NCBI GenBank assembly: GCA_923172585.1
Contig: OV298644.1
Location: 1,669,170 to 1,724,691, forward strand
DNA length: 55,522 nucleotides
Source of the DNA: Haemophilus influenzae
Lineage (GTDB): Bacteria; Pseudomonadota; Gammaproteobacteria; Enterobacterales; Pasteurellaceae
Direction of reading: 5' to 3'
Part shown: piece after piece, positions 47,714 to 55,522 of the stretch
How the letters are laid out: every line of letters starts with the position of its first letter
Numbering within the stretch: the stretch's first letter is position 1
Made by a program: the position numbers and the translations under genes
Notes under the pieces: model-generated
Databases searched by the model: none
What the model was told of the DNA's origin: nothing
Seen by the model: the letters and a program-made list of their open reading frames with translations, nothing else

Positions 47714-49720
47714 TTAAACATTAAAATTGTCGGTATTTTCTACCGCACTTTCAGGCGCTTTAGTATCCATATCGTTGTTGAATTTAGCATAAGCAGCCCA
47801 GCCTGATTTTCGGCTCCTCCCCAACCTGAATGAGCGGTGTATGATTCGCGATTCATCAACAGATTGATTAATTTGCTCTTCAATCAATGGTTTCATATTT
47901 GACTAACGCATCTTTCATCGCATGAAGAATATCCATATTGTCGATCAAAAACTCTTCTTGCTATCGCATAGATACGATCAACAATTGCACGAACTTCTGC
48001 ATAATCGAATGTGCAGTTTCATCTGAGATATGTTCCCATTTTGCCATTGAACGACCTAGAAAATGCCCTCATCTTCTGTATAACGATAAAAAATTATCGG
48101 ACCAAACTTATCCCCAATGCGTTACCATATTACGCGAACATATCCTGCTACGATTCAATTATTAGATGCGACCCAGTTACATAATATCTTCGCATTAACA
48201 TTAAATATATTCTTCCGCTAAACGAAAAGCATCACAAGACCAGCATAAGCAAACTAGCAAAGCGTTACTGTCTAAACGAATTTGATCGCCAATCACGAAT
48301 AAGAATCAGCCCTCAGGTAAGAAGGCACGACCACCAAGGAATAATCGACACTTTATGTACAGGATCATGCAGGCACGTACTAAATACCAAACAATCGCAT
48401 GACCAGCTTCATGATAAGCAGTGGATTCTTTTTGCTTATCCGTCATAATCATAGTGCGACGCTCTGGCCCCATATTGATTTTATCTTTCGCTTTTTCAAA
48501 CTCCAAGCATGGTTACCGTTAGTCATTTAAGCACTGACAGCAACAAAGCCGACTCATTGACTAAAATTTGCTAAATCTGCAACAGAATAGCCCGGAGTAC
48601 ACCATGCTAACGTCATTGCATCAACATCTGTAAAGCGACATGCACAGCACACTTTACGCATATGCACTTTTAAGATTTGCTCACGACCTTTCAAATCAGG
48701 TAAGCCAACAACTACTTGCCGGTCAAAACGGCCTGGACGAGCTAAAAGCTGGAGTCAAGTAAATCTGGACGGTCTAGTTGCTGCAATAACAATTACGCCG
48801 TCATTACCGCTAAAACCACTCCATTTCAACTAAAGTAGTTGCATTGAAAGCTCATATTCACCAATCACATCACGCCGCAGAACACCGCACCACGTTGGCG
48901 ACCCACTGCATCGATTTCATCAATGAAGATTAAGCAAAAGGTCCATTCTTCGCCTGATCCAAACCGATCACGTCACGTGATGCGCCAACACCTACAAACA
49001 TTTCTACGAAATCAGAGCCAGAAATAGTGAAGAATGGAACTTTTGCCTTCTAACAATGCACGACGAACGAGCATAGTTAAGTATTCAAGTACCTAAGTTC
49101 AAAATACCTTTTGGAATTTTACCGCCCAAATTTTGGAATTTATATTCCTAATAAGCAAACAACAGCAATCGCACACTTCGTCTTTTGCTGTATCGCCAAC
49201 CAAATCACAGCAAAAGTCACCTTAATCTGATCTTGATTCAACATTTTGGTTAGATTTTACCAAAGCTCATCGCTTTGCCGCCACCGCCTTGCATTTGGCG
49301 CATAAAGAATACCCATACACCAACAAGGAATAACATTGGGAACCCAGAAATTAAAAAACTTTAAACCACATCTTTCAAAAAACGCGCATCCCGTCTTTCG
49401 CAAAATAAATCAGCAACCAATTTGACTTTACCTTAAAATGAAATCAGCAAGCAACGGCTTGAATATTTAGAACCAGCGGTGTGCGATTACCGGTTGAATA
49501 TTCAGAAGCCATCCAAAACCGGTACACGGTCAATTGTCACCGTTGCGCACACAGAAAACAACAGCTGTGCACAAGCAGCAGAAGCTTACACCGAAAACAA
49601 AGGTTGTAAAATCAGTAGAATGCTGTCATAACAAAGAATGCAACTGACAACTCAAAGCGTTACAAGATTGTCAACCCAAAATAACTGCCAAAACCACCCA
49701 AAGCACTAGACTTTCGACCA
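47714..49720 (-). pseudogene. ftsH: membrane AAA protease FtsH, many frameshifts
   Basis: FtsH degrades membrane proteins and LpxC. The C-terminal end is clean (AKFNNDMDTKAPESAVENTD, NFNV). Upstream pieces, each in its own frame, include [51 protein letters not shown] (HEAGH zinc motif), the SRH region, EIDAVG-type sequence, [20 protein letters not shown] and the glycine-rich MRQMQGGGGKAMSFGK-like text near 49,270-49,300. The N-terminal membrane part is unreadable. Total span of 2.0 kb matches the family. Essential gene, so the damage is unlikely to be real unless another copy exists. Confidence 0.8.
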
Positions 49721-49759
49721 TATCTGAAAAAAGTCCGAAACAACATACTACCAAATCAA

Positions 49760-50470
49760 AAAAGCAAGTCAAAAGATACTACACCAACAGCAACAATAAA
49801 AAGATAACCAATAGCCACAATAAACACTACAGCCAGATCGCCACAACATGATGACTCAGCATCGCACACTCGTACCACATGAAACTAAACAACGAATTAC
49901 GCACTAAATACCACATCAAAAAATAAACCAACGAAAAACTTAAATATTCAAAAAAAACTTCCCCTGGGAAAACTCCAACAACCAAACTACACATATCTAA
50001 ACTAAGCTCACAAAATACATTGCACGTACAATATACACAAAGCAAACTCCACCAAAATATAGTGACAGAACGAACAACACAACATCAACTTGATCGGCAC
50101 CCCACCGAAATATGGCAAAGCGCAATCAACAAAATATTCACAACAGAAACTTCACCTTCGCACACAAAATCAACCAAATGAAAATGAAAATACATTTCTC
50201 AAAACATCAAACCAATGCAAGAAAATCAACGACCACAATGCCACCCAATTCGAAAAAATCACAAGCAATCACTGACCTTGACAAAAACGCCGCGTACTAC
50301 CGACGATGACCAAACGCACGGTCATGCCCCGAGATCGAACATCCAAAGTCATCCCGTTTGTTTAAAGAATTTTACATCCAATCTTAATAATAAGCGCAGC
50401 AATCCGAAAATAAGCGCGTGATCGCAACTCTACTCAATTGATGCACTAAAATGGCAAAAATTCAGCACTA
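49760..50470 (-). pseudogene. rlmE: 23S rRNA Um2552 methyltransferase RlmE, mostly unreadable
   Basis: Only the SAM-binding start is readable: on the minus strand at about 50,300-50,370 the text reads LFKQTG, then MTLVDLGA with a shifted AAPG-like piece and VWSS, equivalent to K-LFK-GM-VVDLGAAPGGWSQ of RlmE (RrmJ/FtsJ). Position directly upstream of ftsH is the E. coli arrangement. The rest is A/C-rich on the plus strand and carries no convincing protein. Confidence rests on that motif and gene order. Confidence 0.5.
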
Positions 50471-50665
50471 AAATGTGAATGAACGCGCAGAACGTAGAAG
50501 AACTCCATGAATCGTCTATTTTCTTCCCAAAACCTTTCGCCTATATTTGGGAGACAATCTATCGAAACTCAAACCGAAGTACAGATCTGGACAACTGCCG
50601 AAGCTAAAAAAAATCGAAGAAAAAACATAGACAAAATCAACCGCTATTTAGGGATCAGGATCATG

Positions 50666-50990
50666 ATGACAACCTTATCAACCAAACAAAAACAATTTTT
50701 TAAAAGGTCTTGCGCACCATCTTAACCCAGTCGTTATGCTTGGGGAAATGGATTAACCGAACAGTGAACGTGCTGAAATGCAAAAAAAACGAAAACAGTC
50801 AACGAACCAACTAAAGAAAAAATTGCTAAAGGAAAAATCGTGAAACAAAACAACGTAAAACAAATGACAACGTGAGTAGCAAAACGAAAGGGCAGCAAAA
50901 CTACCAACACTAAGTACAAACCATCAGGCAGATGCTTGGTGATCGACCAACCAAGCGAAGAAACAAAAAAAAGCTCCCACCGCAAACAAC
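50666..50990 (+). pseudogene. yhbY: ribosome-associated CRS1-YhbY domain protein, damaged
   Basis: From the ATG at 50,666 the text reads MTTLSTKQKQFF, then in the next frame KGLAHHLNPVVMLG, GNGLTE-like, the invariant opening of YhbY, a small RNA-binding protein bound to pre-50S particles. The remaining half is T-depleted but still shows GTGAAACAAAACA (RETK) and AAGCGAAGAAACAAAA (SEEAK). Divergent from rlmE as in E. coli. Total length of about 325 bases fits the 97-residue family. Confidence 0.65.
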
Positions 50991-51026
50991 AAAAAACAAT
51001 AAAAGTGCGAACAGCACTTAACCTAC

Positions 51027-51565
51027 TTAAATATAATTAAAATAAAAATAAATATCAATAATATCAAACTCACACCACCACCACCAGGCGTGGTAATATT
51101 AACAGTATCATCTAATTCTTTACCACACTAAAACCTCGCGCAATGGGCGAAGTTTACCGAAATTAAACCAGATTTAATATCAGCCTCATCATCGCCTACA
51201 ATGCTATAAGTGACTTCTTCGTCTGTATATGTAGTAACAAGCACAACCGACACAACAAAAATCACTGCACCAAAAATCACTTGACAATTATGTGACATTT
51301 CAATAAACATCAACAATTACAAAGATTACCAAGTCAACCTCTTCAACTACGCCCAATACGCCCCACACAAAAAACCTTGTTGCTCACGCGCTGCATGATA
51401 TTCTGCATTTTCTTTTAAATCACCGTGCTCCGCGGGCCTCTGCTATGGCTTTAATAATTTCTGCACGACGAACACGTACATTTTAATGAAATCCAAATCA
51501 ATTCTCCTAATTGTTCTGCGCCACGCACAGTCACCAGGAACGCACAGGCATTGGAAATTTCCTGT
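51027..51565 (-). pseudogene. greA: transcript cleavage factor GreA, damaged
   Basis: GreA rescues backtracked RNA polymerase. On the minus strand VRGAEQL-like, then [12 protein letters not shown] (interrupted), [19 protein letters not shown] (the N-terminal coiled coil) and, further on, [32 protein letters not shown], and DDTVNITTPGG make up the normal order of the 158-residue protein. Two or more frameshifts and a corrupted middle (51,320-51,360). Spacing matches a full-length gene ending TAA at 51,027. Confidence 0.8.
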
Positions 51566-51880
51566 TTACGTAAATAAAACAAAAAAACAAACAAAAAAAT
51601 AACAAAAGCATAAAGCAGTCATTTACAGCAAAAACAAACTTAATAAACGAGAAAATGAGAAAAATAATTTCACTCAAGGGCATTAGGAGCTGTACTATCG
51701 AAAAATAAAAAAAAAACTAAAACCAAACCAAATAAAAACCAAATATCGAAAAAATTACCACCGCAATCTTCGCACCCCACTACGTTCCGTAAGTTTTACC
51801 TCACCGTAAACTTTCACCAACAACACAAACCACAGATTAAAAACAAAAATTGAACTAAAAAAAAATCCGAACGAAGGCGC
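51566..51880. other. A/C-rich gap between greA and dacB
   Basis: Homopolymer-rich and A/C-biased; nothing readable. It should hold the divergent promoters of greA and dacB. Confidence 0.4.
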
Positions 51881-53282
51881 TAACGCAGCTATTATAACTA
51901 AAAATAAAAATCAAAAGAAAATGAATGCAGATTATAATAGCCCAAACCTTATGATGCTGCAACCACAAAAAACAATTAAAGCCGTTGTACAGCCAATACT
52001 CGCATAAGACTTGAATCAAGGCGATCAATTCCAATGAGACACCACACTTGGAGTAATGGGAAAATTCAAAGTGGGAAATTGAAATGGTCACCTCAATCGT
52101 GCGTTTCACAGGCGATCCACAAGAGGTCAGATCCAGAGCTTCACAAGAGGACAACTTAATAAACAACCCATCAAAAAATTAAAGGCGATAAACAAAGGAG
52201 ATACCAACAAAAATTAATAGTCAAGACAGAAGATTAGCCTCAGTTGGAACGATCTAACAACGTGTATCAACTCGACAACAGCAGCTGCAAAGATTGAAAA
52301 AAAATCACAAGGTGTTACAACGCAACACAAACACGAATAAAAATACAGGTGAAAAACAAAAAAAATTAATGCGCAACCAGAAACGAACAAAAAAACAGGT
52401 CGAACAATAGTAAAAAGTAATGTAGACTGCAGCAATGTCCAAGCGCAAGTGATCGGACAGATCGATGATGTAGTAAAAGAACAATGAAGCGCCCTATCAA
52501 CTAAAGCAAGGTTGTATGTCATCAAGACAATAACCTTTGCCCTAAGCAAAACCATAAAAAAAAATACAGCACGCCAATGCTGACAAACATTATGCAACAA
52601 CAATTAAGAAAATGAGAAAATACGGAAGCTTATAATGGCAAACGATTATTACAACAAAAACCACAACAAGGAAAACTAGGTAGCGAAACAAATAGCCAAA
52701 CCCATGTTACCACATAATAACCAACAAAAAGGATCGAACAATAAGCGAGAAAACCAAATTGCCGAAACATCATTACCAGAGCTATGGAAGAAAAATGACG
52801 AATAAACAGATAACCAAATCGCCTCATTCAAAATTACGAGACATGACAATCAATAAATCCAAAAACGCCAAAACAACGGACAATTACGCATTTGGTAATA
52901 GCATTTTAGCCGATGGTTCGGGTCTATCTGCCATATCTTGTGGCACCTAAAACAGATGCTATCCGTTTTAGAATACATCGCCAAAAACGAAGATAAACTA
53001 CATTTAATGGAAACTTTCCCATCGCAGGTGTAGATGGCACAATAAGTGGGCGAGGTGGATTAATTAGCCCGCCATTAGTGAAAAACGTGATTGCTAAAAC
53101 TGGTTCTTTGAAAGGCGTTTATAACTCAGCTGGCTTTATGACAAATGCAAGGAGGGGAAAAAGCGCAGCATTTGTACAATTTATTAATGGCTACTCACAA
53201 CTGGCGATTTGGAAAGCAAAACAAAACGTGCCCCATTAGTACAATTGAGCGTAATTTATATAACGAACTCTATAAATATTAA
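51880..53282 (+). pseudogene. dacB: D-alanyl-D-alanine carboxypeptidase/endopeptidase DacB (PBP4), damaged
   Basis: DacB trims peptidoglycan. The last 450 bases are clear: YAFGNSILADGSGLS, APKTDAIRF-like, FPIAGVDGTISGRGGLISPP, LVKNVIAKTGSLKGVYNSAG (KTG active-site triad), FMTNARR and NLYNELYKY before TAA. Upstream, VRFTGDP at about 52,100 and a blurred SDNQIA-type SxN motif near 52,800 mark the rest of the gene; the remainder is A/C-rich noise. Span of about 1.4 kb fits the family. IS1016 begins on the base after the stop codon. Confidence 0.75.
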
Positions 53283-53972
53283 GGTGCTGTAGTAGATAAC
53301 AACTAAAAATCCCATTTAGGTTAGAATAAATCAATGAGAAAAAAGTCACTTAAGCCAGCATAAATAAAATAAACTCATTGAACTGTTTGCCGTAGGTGCC
53401 TTGTTAATAAACAAAAATACAGCCACTATTACTTTCATCGATTACGCTTACTCATTTATCAAACAAGCCCACATTTGGAAATGTTTGAAGGCGAAATTGA
53501 AGCCGTGATGAAAGCTATTTCGGCAGTTACTGAAAAGGCAAACGTGGTCGTAGTGTTGCTGGGAAAGTCGCGGTATTCGCCTCTCAAATGAAATGGCAAG
53601 GTTTATAACAATGTTGTCCCTAATGTGCAATCAGCGATATTATTGCCAATTATCCGAGAGAAAGGTTTCGATAGCATTATGTACACGGATACCTTTCGTG
53701 GTTATGATGTGCTTGATGTCAGTGAATTTTAGTCATTTTCGCATCAATCACAGCACGCATTTTGCTGAAAATCGCAACTACATAAACGGAATTGGGAATT
53801 TTTGGAATCACGCAAAACGCCATTTACAGAAAGTTTAATGGCATTCCCAAAGAGCATTTTGAGCTGTATTTAAAAGAATGTGAATGGCGTTTTAACAAAT
53901 GAAATAAAATCTCAAATTTCCATTTTAAAACAATTAGTTAAGGAGTTTGGTCTAGTTATCTAGTACAGCCCC
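53283..53972 (+). mobile_element. IS1016 (IS1595 family)
   Basis: A 690-bp element bounded by imperfect inverted repeats: left GGTGCTGTAGTAGATAAC and right CTAGTTATCTAGTACAGCCCC (the canonical end is GGGGCTGTACTAGAT). It contains a single IS1016-type transposase reading frame. IS1016 flanks capsule loci in encapsulated H. influenzae and is scattered in other strains. Here it lies between dacB and rpsO, which as I recall is also an IS1016 site in strain Rd. No target duplication could be judged given the sequence quality. Confidence 0.85.
53334..53963 (+). pseudogene. IS1016 transposase, frameshifted
   Basis: Pieces of the IS1016 transposase appear in order: RKKSLKPA-like start, YYFHRLRLLIYQTSPHLEMF, EGEIEA (the first catalytic Asp should follow as DESYFGG but is shifted), VVPNVQSAILLPIIREKGFD, YTDTFRGYDVLDVSEF (second Asp), HFRINHSTHFAENRNYINGI, NFWNHAKRH (third acidic region) and the end ECEWRFN, SILKQLVKEFGLVI. 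At least four frame breaks. IS1016 copies are often defective, so some damage may be real. Confidence 0.8.
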
Positions 53973-53982
53973 ATAAAAAAAA

Positions 53983-54002
53983 GCCCTCAATATTCGAGGG
54001 CT
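53983..54002 (-). terminator. rpsO terminator
   Basis: GCCCTC and GAGGGC form a stem with a 7-base loop, flanked by A and T runs (AAAAAAAA on the left), reading as a T-tailed terminator on the minus strand, 28 bases after the rpsO stop codon. Confidence 0.85.
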
Positions 54003-54029
54003 TGATTTTTTACTATCGTAAATAAAAAA

Positions 54030-54296
54030 TTAGCGACGTAAACCTAAACGAGCGATAGTGCTTTTGGTATAAAGCAAGATCAGTACGTTTTAAGTAGTCT
54101 AAAAGTTTACGACGACGAGAAACCATACGTAATAAAACCACGACGACCATGGTGGTCTTTTTGTGCTCTGCGAAGTGAGTTTGTAAGTGGTTGATTTGTG
54201 CAGTTAATAATGCGATTTGAACTTCAGAAGAACCGGTATCTTTCGCATCACGACCAAATTCAGCAACGATTGCTGCTTTTTCTGTACTTAGAGCAT
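54030..54296 (-). pseudogene. rpsO: ribosomal protein S15, frameshifted
   Basis: The minus strand reads [47 protein letters not shown], then frame breaks, [18 protein letters not shown] and [10 protein letters not shown], the complete text of uS15 (89 residues). Three single-base indels are needed: in the start codon region (ATG-CTC for ATG-TCT-C), near GLLRMVSRR, and near LALYQ. S15 binds 16S rRNA and controls its own mRNA. As I recall strain Rd has two rpsO copies, so loss of one would be tolerated, but sequence error fits better. Confidence 0.85.
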
Positions 54297-54430
54297 TTTT
54301 TACCCTAAAAGGTAGTGTTATTAATACATCATTCGCCGATCTCTAACTCAGCGATGACAAGGAAATCGCATTGTAACGATGAATAAGTTCAAATGCAAGA
54401 TAAAGATTAAAGTTACCGCACTTTTCATTA

Positions 54431-54567
54431 TTAGAAGCGAATACCAGATCCAATCCCACACCTTTAATCCTACACCATTACTTCCACCACCAGCACTAAC
54501 ACCACCACCCACAGTACAAGCAGCTAATATGCCGATAATACAAAAATAAAAATATTTTCTTCATCAT
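54431..54567 (-). pseudogene. glycine-rich mini-lipoprotein
   Basis: The minus strand starts MMKKIFLFL, shifts frame, then reads GILAACTVGGGVSAGGGSNG, VGLK, and ends IGSGIRF with TAA. LAAC is a lipobox, so a lipoprotein of about 45 residues with a Gly-rich mature part is implied. Small Gly-rich lipoproteins with GG-SxGxGxG-GI ends are common in Pasteurellaceae. Two frameshifts. Function unknown. Confidence 0.5.
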
Positions 54568-54610
54568 TTTTTCTTTATCAAGAAAATTTCAAATAAGCGA
54601 TAAATCGAAA

Positions 54611-55285
54611 TTAAATCTGTCTTTGCAATAGGTTTAAAAGGCAATAAAAGATAATAAACGCAGTTAAAACGTTGCAAAATAATATCATATTTTGCCAATT
54701 TTTCGCTTCACAATGTGTTTGATAATACAACGCTACTTTTAAATAAAAGTGTCCGAAATATCTTCTTCTCGACATAAACTATCAAAGAAAATAACATATC
54801 CCGAATAACTACCCAATTTTGATTTCGGCTATTTGAACGAGATTCAAAATCAAGAAAAGTAACTTTCCTTTATCCCAAGTAATATCTCGAATGGCAGACG
54901 ACCATGCACCAAATTTTTAGCATGCAAATCAATCAAAGCGAGACAAGTATCATAAATAATTAAAAATTTCTGCTGTTCATCTATATTTTTATTACATAGC
55001 CATTGTGATACGGTAAGTCCCACATTCTCTAAAACAAAAAAATGATCACTATAATAAGAGACTTTTGGCACTGGCGCATTTGTTCAGCAAGCTTCAATAA
55101 AGTATATAATTCATTTTTAAAAGATTTTTTAGATGGGGTTTTAATAATAGCCAAATACCTTTCAATTTTCAGGTTGCTTCAACCAATATTTTTTCCTTTA
55201 TATTGAAGTGATAAATTCGTTCATCTCGATGTTTTGTTACCAGTTGCTTCTTAACATATTCTTGAAAATCATCATTTACCATCAT
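54611..55285 (-). pseudogene. kinase-fold protein (Kdo/RIO-like), frameshifted
   Basis: The minus strand starts MMVNDDFQEYVKKQLVTKHR then DERIYHFNIKEKILVEAT, later VPKVSYYSDHFFVLENVGLT, NIDEQQKFLIIYDTCLALID, LHAKNLVHGRPAIRDITWD and KVTFLDFESRS (pieces in changing frames). H-x-x-x-x-VHGRPAIRDI followed by FLDFE is the catalytic and metal-binding pattern of lipopolysaccharide Kdo kinases and related RIO-like kinases (HGx-x-x-x-N equivalents and DFE). About 225 residues in all. Substrate unknown; a sugar or lipid is as likely as a protein. Four or so frameshifts. Confidence 0.55.
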
Positions 55286-55451
55286 ATTCACTACTTTAGT
55301 ATATTATTTATAATTTAAATAGAAATTAATTTAATATTTTCTATAATAACGTTTATTAAAAACTTTAAAATAAACTTTATTTACCACTAATAAAAATTAA
55401 AAAATAACAAGAATATTATAGATATTTTAAAAAATTTATTACAATTTAATA

Positions 55452-55493
55452 AAAAGTGCGGTGAAAATCTAAGAAAACTTTCACCGCACTTTT
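55452..55493. terminator. inverted uptake-signal hairpin
   Basis: AAAAGTGCGGTGAAA and TTTCACCGCACTTTT form a perfect 15-bp stem around 12 bases. It is typical of the paired uptake signals that end genes in Haemophilus; it probably ends a gene entering from the right edge. Confidence 0.75.
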
Positions 55494-55522
55494 AGCACAC
55501 AAAAACCGAAACGAAGCACAAT

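Overview
The window looks like Haemophilus influenzae or a very close relative. The 9-bp uptake signal AAGTGCGGT (or its complement) recurs throughout, the DNA is AT-rich, an IS1016 copy is present, and the order fnr-uspE-(DUF4198)-purN/purM-ydfG-trpB-trpA ... sspB-sspA-rpsI-rplM-metF-bioD-folE-moeA-moeB ... msrAB ... glmM-folP-ftsH-rlmE/yhbY-greA/dacB-IS1016-rpsO is the H. influenzae order as I remember it.

The window is a patchwork of sequence quality, which governs how far each call can be trusted. Two stretches (about 12.5-20.7 kb and 29.1-41.9 kb) read cleanly: long intact genes, good start sites, hairpin terminators, operators. Three stretches (1-12.4 kb, about 20.7-29.1 kb, 41.9 kb to the end) hold recognisable genes with in-frame stops, frameshifts, scrambled segments and degenerate near-duplicates. 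Genes that are single-copy and essential in this species (dxs, ispA) are broken there, so I read most of the damage as unreliable consensus rather than biology. The outer parts (1-2.6 kb and 49.6-52.9 kb) are also strikingly A/C-rich and T-poor on the plus strand.

Region 1 (1-12.4 kb) is a prophage remnant beside a tRNA-Leu gene. It shows a Cro-like gene divergent from a LexA/CI-type (S24) repressor, an overlapping pair of a HipA-like kinase gene and a DUF3037 gene, a DUF1508 mini-protein, two facing-away KilAC (antirepressor) fragments, and a P1-like C4 RNA/icd/ant (AntA) module. Region 2 (12.7-20.7 kb) has tRNA-Leu, a 30-residue membrane protein, fnr (one-base deletion in an A run), uspE, a periplasmic DUF4198 protein behind a perfect CRP site, purN/purM behind a PurR box, and ydfG-trpB-trpA behind a TrpR operator; trpB and trpA each end early at a TGA. 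Region 3 (20.7-29.1 kb) holds damaged usg, ybaK, cspD, yoaH, truC, yqcC, thiI, xseB, ispA and dxs.

Region 4 (29.1-41.9 kb) holds sspBA, rplM-rpsI, metF, a stand-alone bioD, ycgL, folE, moeAB, a DNA-mimic protein gene, a periplasmic methionine sulfoxide repair operon (msrAB-ccdA-like-tlpA-like) behind an ECF-type promoter, an Opa-like porin with a lipoprotein, an XRE regulator, and an ECF sigma/anti-sigma pair that probably drives the msrAB operon. Region 5 (41.9-55.5 kb) holds a trimeric-autotransporter anchor remnant, a TolC/NodT-type efflux lipoprotein, an 11-residue-repeat gene, and damaged glmM, folP, ftsH, rlmE, yhbY, greA, dacB, IS1016, rpsO, a small lipoprotein and a kinase-fold gene.
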